Source of the DNA: a virus
IMG/VR virus record: IMGVR_UViG_3300031369_000002
Location: 24,666-88,665 of that record
Length of the DNA stretch: 64,000 nucleotides
Direction: 5' to 3' (one strand)
The notes beneath the pieces are model-generated. The model was not told the origin of the DNA and did no database searches. It saw only the letters and a program-made list of their open reading frames with translations. Shown here piece after piece: positions 46,796 through 55,549 of the stretch (the stretch's first letter is position 1; each line of letters opens with the position of its first letter). The position numbers and the translations under genes were made by a program.

Positions 46796-47715
46796 AATAT
46801 CAAGAACCTTTCCAAAGCTCCTATAATATTCCCTTTTCTATAAGACACATCTAAATTAGCTAATAATTTTATTCTCCTTAGAATAGTCTCCTCAGACACT
46901 CCTTTACACAAAAAGAATAGTTTATTAACTAAAAATAAAGGTACCCCAGATATTGTCGCCATATCTTTAAATCCTCTATCATTACTTCTATACTTAATAA
47001 TTAAAAGCATATTAAGTAAATAATACTCTATACCTGCTATAATCAAAGGTATATCTTTTTCTTGTATTAAAGACACCATATCTAAAGTATAAGTCCGCTC
47101 AAACAACTTATTCACAAAGTTATCATTTATACTTACATTAACAAACTCAGCTACTAATTCCTTAGTAATCTTCTTACCAAGATAATTTAATTTTTCAATC
47201 TCATTTAAAATTTTAGATAGATTACCTCCACAAGCTACATATAATGTATTCCTTGCGTCATGAGTAAAACTACCTTTCATAGATATAAGCTCTAAAGTTT
47301 GCTCCAAACTCAGCTCTTTACATTCTATAAATTTACCACTATCCCTCTTTTCTATAAAAGGTCTATATCGGTCCTCCTTAGTCTGAGGAAATACCTCATT
47401 TCCTACACAAATTAAACTAGTCTTTCTCATATGTATTAAGTTAGTCCATTTAATAACAAAACTAAAATCTTTAATTTGATCGGCATTTTTAAGAAGAATC
47501 AATCTATCATTATTCCCATATTGCTTTAACTCAGCATCTATATTAACAATACTATCCTTGGCCCCATCTAATTTAATTAAACCTAAATCAGAAACATTAC
47601 GACTAGCCATCTCAGCTTTTAACACTTCATTAACTAAAATCCTTTCTTTTCCACAAATGTATACAAGTCTTTTCCTCTCAGGAAATTTATTTAGCCATTG
47701 CAAAAAATAAGCCAT
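46789..47715 (-). CDS. holA: Clamp-loader delta-like subunit (HolA family)
   Basis: 308 aa. ICGKERILVNEVLKAE at the start, LILLKNADQIK, and the C-terminal helical collar with IIAGIEYYLLNMLLIIKY are the plan of DNA polymerase III delta. No Walker A, as in true delta. It opens the clamp ring. Confidence 0.75.
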   Translation of the reverse strand: MAYFLQWLNKFPERKRLVYICGKERILVNEVLKAEMASRNVSDLGLIKLDGAKDSIVNIDAELKQYGNNDRLILLKNADQIKDFSFVIKWTNLIHMRKTSLICVGNEVFPQTKEDRYRPFIEKRDSGKFIECKELSLEQTLELISMKGSFTHDARNTLYVACGGNLSKILNEIEKLNYLGKKITKELVAEFVNVSINDNFVNKLFERTYTLDMVSLIQEKDIPLIIAGIEYYLLNMLLIIKYRSNDRGFKDMATISGVPLFLVNKLFFLCKGVSEETILRRIKLLANLDVSYRKGNIIGALERFLILW

Positions 47716-47719
47716 TAAT

Positions 47720-48511
47720 TCACTTCCTCTCCTTACACCTAATACCTATATAAACCATTTTTAAAGAGACTTTTAAAGGTAAAGCCAGCCACTTTAAAAC
47801 CTTATCTTTATCAAATAAAACCGTATTAGCCAGACTTAAATCATCTTTAGAAAATAAAAGTCTAGGACTTATATGCATTACTAAAACATTCTCCACTAAA
47901 ATCCTAAAATATTTTACCTCTTCCTCAGTCCAACTTTTAACAATCTCATATAACCTCTCTATCTTTCCATTACTTAATGTTGAAATATAGAGCATGATAT
48001 TATTTAATAGTGTGTCGGCCTTCATAAGCTCCTCTAATTTCATAAAAGAACCACCAGCATAACAAGCCTTTCCAAAAGGCACTTTAACATTATATTTCTC
48101 CTCATATTTAACCATTAACTCATATTCACTTAAAGGAGAAATATGAAGGACTTTACACCTAGATATAATAGTCTCAGGTACACCTAAATCAATATTCCCA
48201 GTCAATATAAAACGGCTTCTATTAGGAGTCTCCTCCAAAACTTTTAATAAGGCTTGTGCTGCATTATTAGATATCTCATCTATATTCAGTATAACAATTT
48301 TATACTCTGAACCAAAAGGCCTCACATTAACAAACTTTATAATATCCCTTATTACATCTATAGTACATTTATTAACACTTTTAATATCATAGCTTTTTGA
48401 GTATTTTAAAGCTACTTTTAAAGCTATTTCAAATTTTCCTATACCAGGAATACCAGACAATAAATAATTGCCTGGATTTTTAAACTCAGACAAAAATTCC
48501 TTATATCTCAT
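47720..48511 (-). CDS. Clamp-loader delta'-like AAA+ subunit
   Basis: 263 aa. P-loop position GIPGIGKF (20-27) has Phe where Thr or Ser is needed; NIDEISNNAAQALLKVLEETP and the SRC motif (IISRCKVLHISPLSE) are typical of delta'. So it is probably ATPase-inactive. With the delta-like protein it would need an ATP-active partner, perhaps host DnaX. Starts behind AGGAGG. Confidence 0.8.
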   Translation of the reverse strand: MRYKEFLSEFKNPGNYLLSGIPGIGKFEIALKVALKYSKSYDIKSVNKCTIDVIRDIIKFVNVRPFGSEYKIVILNIDEISNNAAQALLKVLEETPNRSRFILTGNIDLGVPETIISRCKVLHISPLSEYELMVKYEEKYNVKVPFGKACYAGGSFMKLEELMKADTLLNNIMLYISTLSNGKIERLYEIVKSWTEEEVKYFRILVENVLVMHISPRLLFSKDDLSLANTVLFDKDKVLKWLALPLKVSLKMVYIGIRCKERK

Positions 48512-48528
48512 AAAACCTCCTATAAAAA

Positions 48529-48562
48529 AATAATGATAGAGGCTTTAAACTCTACCATTATT
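48529..48562 (-). terminator. Intrinsic terminator after the sigma gene
   Basis: AATAATG/CATTATT plus TAGAG/CTCTA with one mismatch between; TTTTTTTATA follows on the minus strand. Confidence 0.75.
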
Positions 48563-48573
48563 TTATATTTATT

Positions 48574-49266
48574 TTAATAAGTAATTCCTAAGTCATCTTT
48601 TAAAACTACTCTCAATTTATTTAACATATAAGATACACCTGTAGTGGAAATACCCAAATCTTTAGCTAAGACACTTAAGTTCAAACCTGACTTAGTTTTA
48701 AATTCCCTTTTAGTTTTTCCACCAGAAAAGACATGTTCCATAATTTTATCAAAGAATAAAGGGAAATTATTCCCTAAAGAAGTTACTTTTCTTTCTTTCA
48801 ATCCTTCCTTTATATAATCTACCAGCTCTTTAAACTCTAATTGATAATTATCTGCCACAGCCCCTAAACTGTCTAAAAAGGTTGTGGTATTATCAGAATC
48901 GGAGATCAGTTTATTGGTAGACAAACCCTCTGCCCAAAAAAGTCTTTTATAAGCATCTCTTTTACCGAGAAGCTTTTTATTAGTCCAACTATATAAAAAC
49001 GTAGAAAATTTAACTTTTGACATTTCTCCCGTTCTTTTATTGAGAAATATCTTATCAGGGTCAAACTTATTTAAATAATCCCCCTCAAAAAAATCCGTCA
49101 TTAATTCCTGTGTGACATCTTCTATAATATCATCTGGAAAATACCCCTTATAATATATATGAGTTCTAATTTTAGGAAACCATATTTTATAAAAATCCGA
49201 GTAATTTTTTGGAGCAATGCTCAAAATATTCTTACTACTATTACCCTTATCTAATCTTATTTTCAT
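48574..49266 (-). CDS. RNA polymerase sigma factor (phage)
   Basis: 230 aa. Region-2-like segment (FYKIWFPKIRTHIYYKGYFPDDIIEDVTQELMTDFF, KFSTFLYSWTNKKLLGKRDAYKRLFWAEG) and a C-terminal HTH (LSVLAKDLGISTTGVSYMLNKLRVVL) as in region 4. Monocistronic, under a palindrome-operator promoter and with its own terminator, as expected of an early gene that switches later transcription. Likely target: the ACAtgC-N17-GGTATAAT promoters. Confidence 0.75.
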   Translation of the reverse strand: MKIRLDKGNSSKNILSIAPKNYSDFYKIWFPKIRTHIYYKGYFPDDIIEDVTQELMTDFFEGDYLNKFDPDKIFLNKRTGEMSKVKFSTFLYSWTNKKLLGKRDAYKRLFWAEGLSTNKLISDSDNTTTFLDSLGAVADNYQLEFKELVDYIKEGLKERKVTSLGNNFPLFFDKIMEHVFSGGKTKREFKTKSGLNLSVLAKDLGISTTGVSYMLNKLRVVLKDDLGITY

Positions 49267-49302
49267 TTTTAAAAATCCCCCTTAAATATTTAATATAAAC
49301 AT

Positions 49303-49332
49303 ATAATACACTAAGGTTAGACACATGTCAAG
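49303..49332 (-). promoter_or_regulatory. Palindrome-operator promoter of the sigma gene
   Basis: TTGACA (49326-49331)-N17-TATTAT (49303-49308). Right arm is degenerate (CTTGACATGTGTCTAA). The leader shares AAGGGGGATTTT with the amidoligase leader. Confidence 0.8.
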
Positions 49333-49349
49333 GAAAATTTAAAAAAATG

Positions 49350-49877
49350 TTACACATCCTCAGCCTTACTCTTAGTAGGCCTACGCCTTTTTTTCTTGGG
49401 CAAAATAATGCCACAATAACCTAAACAAGTTTTGCCTACAGTATAAATATCACCTGAATCATCCACAAGCTCATAACCATACTTACCTTTACCACCACAA
49501 ATACATTTAAAAGGCTCCTCTTTAGGCTCAGGAGACACTAAAACTAAATTTTTATCTTTTATAAAAGCCTCTACCTTTTCCTTAGTTGTTATACGTTTTT
49601 TAGAGCTTTTAGTTTGCACCTCTTTATCTTTTTTAGATTCTATCTCTTTAACCTCATCTACCTTTTTAAATTTATTTCTATCCTCAGGTTTTATAGGCTT
49701 TCTTTTATTTACCTTAGTATCTTTTACAACCTTATCAGATTTTTCAGTCATTTTTATATTATCTTCCTTAGTCTCAGGAACAGGCTTTTTCTCCTTTGTA
49801 GTATTTACTTTTTCCTTTTCTTCCTCTACCTCAGGTAAAAAAACTACATCTGTTAATCTTGATTGTTTTCTTGCCAT
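49350..49877 (-). CDS. Lys-rich protein with C-terminal zinc ribbon
   Basis: 175 aa. Residues 15-105 are a Lys/Glu-rich disordered stretch, followed by CICGGKGKYGYELV and KTCLGYCG (one zinc ribbon) and a basic tail (PKKKRRRPTKSK). Probably binds nucleic acid. Upstream of the sigma promoter. Confidence 0.65.
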   Translation of the reverse strand: MARKQSRLTDVVFLPEVEEEKEKVNTTKEKKPVPETKEDNIKMTEKSDKVVKDTKVNKRKPIKPEDRNKFKKVDEVKEIESKKDKEVQTKSSKKRITTKEKVEAFIKDKNLVLVSPEPKEEPFKCICGGKGKYGYELVDDSGDIYTVGKTCLGYCGIILPKKKRRRPTKSKAEDV

Positions 49878-49900
49878 TAATATTCTCCTCTCCTTTTTAA

Positions 49901-51118
49901 TTAATCTATATCAAAAATACAAGACTCAGGACTCCTATCATCCCGCCACCTAAATAAAACAGCATGTCTATATCTTTTATTTTTAGTTAGCTCCTGCCCT
50001 TTTACTTCAATAACTTTATCTAAATACTCCTTTTTTAAACTACCATCCTCAGCGGTTAAATTATGCCTTAACTCTAAAGACATTTGACTGACCGCAGCTA
50101 TTTCATGTATATCACCATTAGACAAATACACACTAACTAATAAACTACCTACCATACCTTTAAAATTATTCTTACCTGGAATATAACCAGTTATGAAACC
50201 CTCAAAAGATTCAAACTTTTTAAGCTTCCACATATCTGCAGACTTTTTACCCTCAGCATACTTACCCACTATCTTTTTAAACATAAGACCCTCACCACCT
50301 TTAGCAGTAATAGTCTCAAAAGTTTTCTTTAAATCTTCGCAGACTTCCCCACAAACCCCATCTAAATATAAATCTTCTATAACCTCTTTTTTATCACTCA
50401 TAGGCATAGTTATTTTTAAATAAGGGTTATAATTTTTTAAAATAAGAAAAACTCCTTCTAACATTCGTCTTCTAACATACCAAGGAAATTGCGTAATATC
50501 TCTACCTTTATACCTTATAATATCAAATAAATAATATTCACAAGGCCCATAAACTTCTTGTAATTTAATTGCCTTATCTACATCAGAACCAATAACCGCC
50601 ATAGTAGTGGTCAAAGTACCTTTAGTTATAGAACCTTTTTTTCCTTTAGGGTCTAATATTTTAGTGTCAATACTATCAACAGGCATCAGAAATTCACCAT
50701 CTAAAACAGTGTCATTAAATTCTCTTAAATCAGCTCTCCCATTAAAATGAGGAAATTTATGTGTATTCTCAGTATACACATAATTTACATCAGACCTAGC
50801 TCGTGTATCAAAACGCCATTTATTATTTAAAATATGGCCTTTCATACGTACACCGTCTAATTTAACCTCAGCAATCCAAGCAGGATTATTCCAAAACCTT
50901 TTATTCATTTCATCAGTATCCCAAGGTTTTCCTTTAGAATAATCTAAAAACTTTTTTGCATCCTGAGCGGACATAGTTGCTATTTGATTACTAATATAAC
51001 CCTCAGGAGCTTTAACAACCATTAATTTGTCCATTAACTCACTTATAGACTCATTCCCTTCTAAGGAAATCTTAAGTTCCTTAGCTTCCTTTAATAAATA
51101 TTCTTTATTTCTTGCCAT
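49901..51118 (-). CDS. lig: ATP-dependent DNA ligase
   Basis: 405 aa. Motif I AEVKLDGVR (K is the adenylylated Lys), RSDVNY (motif Ia), LDGEFLMPV (motif III), EGLMFKK (motif IV) and WKLKKFE (motif V), then an OB-fold end. Seals nicks during replication. Own phage promoter at 51144. Confidence 0.9.
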   Translation of the reverse strand: MARNKEYLLKEAKELKISLEGNESISELMDKLMVVKAPEGYISNQIATMSAQDAKKFLDYSKGKPWDTDEMNKRFWNNPAWIAEVKLDGVRMKGHILNNKWRFDTRARSDVNYVYTENTHKFPHFNGRADLREFNDTVLDGEFLMPVDSIDTKILDPKGKKGSITKGTLTTTMAVIGSDVDKAIKLQEVYGPCEYYLFDIIRYKGRDITQFPWYVRRRMLEGVFLILKNYNPYLKITMPMSDKKEVIEDLYLDGVCGEVCEDLKKTFETITAKGGEGLMFKKIVGKYAEGKKSADMWKLKKFESFEGFITGYIPGKNNFKGMVGSLLVSVYLSNGDIHEIAAVSQMSLELRHNLTAEDGSLKKEYLDKVIEVKGQELTKNKRYRHAVLFRWRDDRSPESCIFDID

Positions 51119-51143
51119 AAAGCACCTCCATTTTTTATTGAAT

Positions 51144-51174
51144 ATTATACCTGCAAAACATTAAAAAAGCATGT
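51144..51174 (-). promoter_or_regulatory. Phage promoter of the ligase, ACATGC-N17-GGTATAAT
   Basis: ACATGC (51169-51174), 17 nt, GG, TATAAT (51144-51149). Confidence 0.8.
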
Positions 51175-51180
51175 ACAATA

Positions 51181-51203
51181 AAAAATAAAAGACCTTGCGG
51201 CCT
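51181..51203 (-). terminator. Probable weak terminator
   Basis: AGGCC-GCAA-GGTCT hairpin of about 5 bp overlapping the stop of the 51202 gene, then TTTATTTTTT on the minus strand. Confidence 0.4.
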
Positions 51204-51441
51204 AAATATCAGATATATCAGTTAATTCCTGTAATTCCTCTTGAATTCTTTTGACTCCCTCTTCCGATATAAGTAAAAACTTTTTTGCTCCTATATATCG
51301 TAATTCCTCTGGCTTAAATTTAGACTCTTCAATCATCTGATGTATACGAGTCCTTTTTCTATATAAAATATCTGCCACATCAGCGACAGTATACCACCCG
51401 CTTAAAGGCAATATCTTACTCTTGTCAAAACGTTCTATCAT
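51202..51441 (-). CDS. Excisionase/MerR-like helix-turn-helix protein
   Basis: 79 aa. SGWYTVADVADILYRKRTRIHQMIEESKF (14-42) is the HTH of the HTH_17/excisionase type, followed by a wing (YIGAKKFLLISEEG). Could be an excisionase, a regulator or a replication accessory; it sits with the primase zinc-domain gene. Confidence 0.75.
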   Translation of the reverse strand: MIERFDKSKILPLSGWYTVADVADILYRKRTRIHQMIEESKFKPEELRYIGAKKFLLISEEGVKRIQEELQELTDISDI

Positions 51442-51444
51442 GAC

Positions 51445-51969
51445 TCATCCTCCTATAAATTTTTTACACTTCTCCAACCAATCTATATAAACTTTATTAG
51501 ATGTCTTTCCTTTATCCAATAAATCTTTAATCAACCAACAACGATTAATTTTATTAATTTTAGCACGAAACTGGTCATTTGTCAATGTGCCTAAAAACTC
51601 TCTAAACATCCTCTCTACTACATCAGAGTAATCTCCCGTAAAAGAAACAGTATTTTTAATCTTATAAAACCTCTCCTCATAATCTTCCATTTGTATATTA
51701 ATACTAAACCTTTTAATTAATAAGTTACATGCCGATCCAAAAGACATATCTTCCATTTCTTTAACAAACTCTATAACATCCCAAACCTTATCACAGGTCC
51801 AACAAAAAACAGTGTTTGTATCAGGATAAATACGAGCAGACTTTTTAACATCCGCTCCATGAAAAGGACAATTAATTTGCTCCTTAGCACCACCCATATA
51901 AGATATTTTATATATATCTAAAACATTATAGATGGACACATTACTTTTTATAGCTTCTACCAAATCCAT
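51445..51969 (-). CDS. dnaG: DnaG-type primase, CHC2 zinc domain only
   Basis: 174 aa from ATG 51969 (GGAGGG upstream). C34, H37, C56, C59 (INCPFHG, FCWTCDK) and DVIEFVKEMEDMSFGSACNLL are the primase zinc-binding domain that recognises the template. The chain stops after a helical region with no TOPRIM; the catalytic part is at 45997. Confidence 0.85.
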   Translation of the reverse strand: MDLVEAIKSNVSIYNVLDIYKISYMGGAKEQINCPFHGADVKKSARIYPDTNTVFCWTCDKVWDVIEFVKEMEDMSFGSACNLLIKRFSINIQMEDYEERFYKIKNTVSFTGDYSDVVERMFREFLGTLTNDQFRAKINKINRCWLIKDLLDKGKTSNKVYIDWLEKCKKFIGG

Positions 51970-52097
51970 TGACTTATACCCTCCAAAAAAGAGCCTAAAA
52001 ATACTAAAAACATTCCCCATAAATAAATAATTATAGGTACCCATAAAACCATAAGCATCATATAAAAAATAATACTAAACCAAGGTATTTTACGCAT
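51957..52097 (-). CDS. Very hydrophobic small protein
   Basis: 46 aa (MRKIPWFSIIFYMMLM...), one or two membrane spans. Start overlaps the helicase stop (TAATG); its 3' end overlaps the primase domain start. Function unknown. Confidence 0.5.
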   Translation of the reverse strand: MRKIPWFSIIFYMMLMVLWVPIIIYLWGMFLVFLGSFLEGISQWIW

Positions 52098-53596
52098 TAT
52101 AAATCATCCCCATCATTATTATCTAATAAGTCTACTCGTTCTACTTCTTTACTTTTAATCACACAACAATCACTAATCCAATCTAAATAAAACTCATTAA
52201 TTTTATCATTACCATCTCTATATTTTAAAATCTGAGCTTTTATCTCATTAGGTCTATCAGGTACAACTAAATGAGATAAAATCAAATCCGCAGTTTTTTC
52301 AGCCTCAGAAGTCTCACTCATACAGGCCTTCGTATAAGTACCACTCTTAATAGCTTCCAACCAATTAGCTCTTGATATTTGATATGGAGCTAATAATAAA
52401 ACTCCTCTACTATCATCAAGATGCTTATGATTAACAGCCATTTGTTTAGACTCCATTATAATATCGTTTAATTCTTCCCTTCTAGACTGTCTACCTCTAG
52501 CCACACCAGCTAAACGAATCTCATCCCATACAGCCACATGAATAAAAAACTCATGTTCATATTTAACTAATAAAGAATTTATATAATTTACAGTACATTT
52601 ATTAGGTATTTGTTCAATCTTAAATAACCCATACTTCTTATTATTAGTCAAATCATCAACAACATCAAAAAATATTTTTTCCTCAGCAGGACTCAAAAGA
52701 CCTTTCTTAATATTATCCGCAGGTAAACCTTTAGGATAATTAAATTTAGGATGTATAGAATGTCGAGAAATTAATCTCCTTCTTACTTGATTTCTTAAAG
52801 TCTCTGCCGTACAAAACAAAGTATTCTTACCTTGCAACATAGCATTATAAGTAATATTAATACACTCAGTAGTTTTACCCTCACCAGAAAAACCTGCTAT
52901 AAACCACATTTCACCAGGACAACCACCACCAGTCAAATCATCAACTTCCTTAATACCTGTCATTACTCTAAAAAGAGAGCCATCCCCATGCTTAGCCTCT
53001 GCATATTCCTTCCTGATATCCTCAGATTCATCTTGAATATTACCAGTAGGTAAATCCAAACCACCAACCTTATCAATATCCGTTAAAGAAATATCATAAT
53101 ATTCCTTAGCCGCATGAAAACCCCTATATACTTTACCCTGAATAGTTTTACCACTAGTTAAAATTTGCATAGTATCAGCCAAAACACTGCCATATCTATC
53201 AATTTGAGTTTGCTTTCTTAAACGTTCTAAAGCATAAGCAAACTCCGAATTACTTATATAACCCTTACTTCCATCTGGTAAATTATTAACATCTACAATA
53301 GGCTCTCCAAAAACAAACTCTAAAAAAAGCTGTTGATATTCATATAATAAGGCCTCAGTCATATCATCAGAAACCTTAATAGAATCTATAAAATCATTTA
53401 TACTTATTAGATTATTAGTTAACCTAAAATATCTTACAACAATATTATAAACAATTTTATTTTTTCCAGTAAAATGATCATCACTCAAATAATGGACAAA
53501 ATCTTTTACTCTTTTATTACTTTCTATTTGGCTATTATTTTTATTAAATAAGCCAAACATTACTCTTTTTTCATAATACTCAGTATTTTCTAGCAT
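52097..53596 (-). CDS. dnaB: DnaB-like replicative helicase
   Basis: 499 aa. Walker A FIAGFSGEGKTTE, then NTLFCTAET and an arginine-rich region, Walker B-like HVAVWDEIRLAG and the late QILKYRDGN. RecA-fold hexameric helicase of the DnaB/gp41 class with an N-terminal scaffold of about 200 residues. Unwinds the fork with the two-part primase. Confidence 0.8.
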   Translation of the reverse strand: MLENTEYYEKRVMFGLFNKNNSQIESNKRVKDFVHYLSDDHFTGKNKIVYNIVVRYFRLTNNLISINDFIDSIKVSDDMTEALLYEYQQLFLEFVFGEPIVDVNNLPDGSKGYISNSEFAYALERLRKQTQIDRYGSVLADTMQILTSGKTIQGKVYRGFHAAKEYYDISLTDIDKVGGLDLPTGNIQDESEDIRKEYAEAKHGDGSLFRVMTGIKEVDDLTGGGCPGEMWFIAGFSGEGKTTECINITYNAMLQGKNTLFCTAETLRNQVRRRLISRHSIHPKFNYPKGLPADNIKKGLLSPAEEKIFFDVVDDLTNNKKYGLFKIEQIPNKCTVNYINSLLVKYEHEFFIHVAVWDEIRLAGVARGRQSRREELNDIIMESKQMAVNHKHLDDSRGVLLLAPYQISRANWLEAIKSGTYTKACMSETSEAEKTADLILSHLVVPDRPNEIKAQILKYRDGNDKINEFYLDWISDCCVIKSKEVERVDLLDNNDGDDL

Positions 53597-53608
53597 TAAA
53601 ACAACCCC

Positions 53609-55117
53609 TTACTTAAAAAGTGTTAATAAATCTTGTACAGACAACTCATTAAAAATATCTGAGTTTTCATTAAAAATATTATCATGCACAGCTTGTCTTT
53701 TTTCCAGTTTTTCTATTAATCTCTCCTCAAAAGTAGCACGAGACAATAACATAATGAAAAAAGCTGTTTTATACACCGACCCAGTTCGTCTAATTCTACC
53801 CACTAACTGAGACACTCTAGCTGGATTAGCTAAAACATCTACAGCAATTAAATATCTGGCACACTGCAAATTAGCACTACATTCAATCGCAGTGGTACCC
53901 AGCATAACCCTACAATCAGGATCATCCCAAAATCTTTTCTTATAAGCATGTTTTAAAGTCTTACTTTCTTCCCCAGTCATTAAGACATACTTAATTTTTA
54001 AAGCTTCTAATCTCTCACCCAACACTTTTAAAGTATCTTTATGCTGAGCAAAAATCACCACTTTATCCTGAGCCATAGGACCATTAAAACCTAACTCAGC
54101 ATTACTATATAATTGACTGATAATCCAATCAAATTTCCAACTATAGTCTTTGCCATCAGCCCCTATAGCTTTTGTACTATTCACAACTTTCTGCATATTA
54201 TGAATATGCTTTTTTGCTTCCACTTTTTGACCACTCTTTAACAACTCGACTACACCTTTTTGTAGTTCTTTGTATAATTTAGCCTGTACCTTATTCAAAT
54301 TACCCCATATTTTATCAGTCACCAAATCAGGCATTTCACTTTCAATATCCTCTATAGTCCTCCGCAAGAAAAAGGGTTCTATAATTCTTTTGAATTCATC
54401 TATATGCTTATAAGAAACTATATTATCCCTGGTAACTAACCTTTTACCATTTCTAAAATATAAAGTCTCTTCTTCACAATATCTCCTTCTAAAATGCCTT
54501 TCACTACTAAAAATACCTAGCCCTAAAATCTTCAATTGATTATATAAATCAATTAAAGATGTTTGTATAGGAGTAGCCGATAAAACATGAACTCTTGTAG
54601 CAGTCTCAGTCAATTTCCTAATAGCTCTAAAAGTTTTTGTATTTGAATTTCTAAAAATATGGGATTCATCCAAAAAGACTGTATCCCACTCCAATCCTCC
54701 TAAATATTCTAAATCTCTGCCTCTAATAATCTCATAGGAGACCATTAAAACATCCAACCAAGTATTATATAAAGACACTCGATTAGAAATATTTCCTACA
54801 GCGGCCCCAAAATCCAAAGAAGTAAATTTAGAAAACTCATCTACTTTAGCCAAGATATCAGCTGAAGGAACTAAATATAAACATCTACCCAACTCTTTTC
54901 TTTCTTTCAGAAGAGAAATCAATCCCATAATATGATGAGATTTACCACTACCACAAGTATCAAAAAGCCCACACTTAGGGCAAAAATACATATAAGCTAT
55001 ACCCTTCTTTTGAAAATCTTTAAAAGCTCCCTTATAAAATTTAGGCTCCTTTAATTCAATTCTAGGGATATTTTTAATTTTCAAAACTTTAGAAATATCT
55101 ATATCTTTATAATTCAT
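53609..55117 (-). CDS. SNF2-type superfamily 2 helicase
   Basis: 502 aa. Motif I DTCGSGKSHH (53-62), motif II FLDESH, motif III LSATPIQ, a second RecA domain with VIFAQHKDTLKVLGERL, and motif VI QLVGRIRRTGS. A CPKC directly before motif I is odd. Such phage helicases remodel forks or remove bound proteins. Confidence 0.85.
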   Translation of the reverse strand: MNYKDIDISKVLKIKNIPRIELKEPKFYKGAFKDFQKKGIAYMYFCPKCGLFDTCGSGKSHHIMGLISLLKERKELGRCLYLVPSADILAKVDEFSKFTSLDFGAAVGNISNRVSLYNTWLDVLMVSYEIIRGRDLEYLGGLEWDTVFLDESHIFRNSNTKTFRAIRKLTETATRVHVLSATPIQTSLIDLYNQLKILGLGIFSSERHFRRRYCEEETLYFRNGKRLVTRDNIVSYKHIDEFKRIIEPFFLRRTIEDIESEMPDLVTDKIWGNLNKVQAKLYKELQKGVVELLKSGQKVEAKKHIHNMQKVVNSTKAIGADGKDYSWKFDWIISQLYSNAELGFNGPMAQDKVVIFAQHKDTLKVLGERLEALKIKYVLMTGEESKTLKHAYKKRFWDDPDCRVMLGTTAIECSANLQCARYLIAVDVLANPARVSQLVGRIRRTGSVYKTAFFIMLLSRATFEERLIEKLEKRQAVHDNIFNENSDIFNELSVQDLLTLFK

Positions 55118-55132
55118 AAAACACCTCCACCT

Positions 55133-55163
55133 ATTATACAGAAAAAATAGCTTACAAGCATGT
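55133..55163 (-). promoter_or_regulatory. Phage promoter variant, ACATGC-N17-TGTATAAT
   Basis: ACATGC (55158-55163), 17 nt, TG, TATAAT (55133-55138). Drives the SNF2-type helicase. It overlaps a hairpin of about 11 bp with a T-run (55142-55172). Confidence 0.7.
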
Positions 55164-55172
55164 AAACTATTT
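55142..55172 (-). terminator. Terminator overlapping the helicase promoter
   Basis: AAATAG/CTATTT, a T-G pair and TTAC/GTAA around a loop containing ATGC; TTTTTT follows. Ends the transcript of the 55206 gene. Confidence 0.6.
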
Positions 55173-55205
55173 TTAATCTATAAATCTTTTTAATCTATCA
55201 ATATT

Positions 55206-55508
55206 TTAACTGTATAAAATATCTAATAAAACATCTACCGCCTCACTTAAGACTTTTAAATTTTTAAGGAAAACATCTTCCCATATTCTCAATTCTATAT
55301 TTGTAGGTTTCTTACCTACAAACATTCCATGATTCAAACTTAAATCATGCTCTTTTATATAAGCTATTGCCTTAACTCTACGAGAATCATCTGCAGGCAA
55401 CTTTTTAAACTCCATTTTTAAAACTTTTAATTCTTCCCATCTATTGCACTGCAATTTTAAAATTAAAGCCATATTCATTTTAACCACACTATTTTTAACA
55501 TATCCCAT
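55206..55508 (-). CDS. Hypothetical protein
   Basis: 100 aa from ATG 55508 (GGAGG eight nt upstream). Helical; monocistronic between the palindrome promoter at 55550 and the terminator at 55142. Not recognised. Confidence 0.65.
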   Translation of the reverse strand: MGYVKNSVVKMNMALILKLQCNRWEELKVLKMEFKKLPADDSRRVKAIAYIKEHDLSLNHGMFVGKKPTNIELRIWEDVFLKNLKVLSEAVDVLLDILYS

Positions 55509-55549
55509 AATATTCTCCTCCAAAAGTTAATGATTTATCTTATGGTTAT

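Noticed and set aside
51202-51441. Excisionase as proof of a temperate lifestyle
   Set aside because: The HTH_17 fold also occurs in regulators and replication proteins, and no integrase or attachment site is visible here.
45997-51969. Primase halves as an assembly error
   Set aside because: The polymerase-side and helicase-side neighbours are continuous operons with overlapping starts and stops; no duplicated or missing ends are seen.
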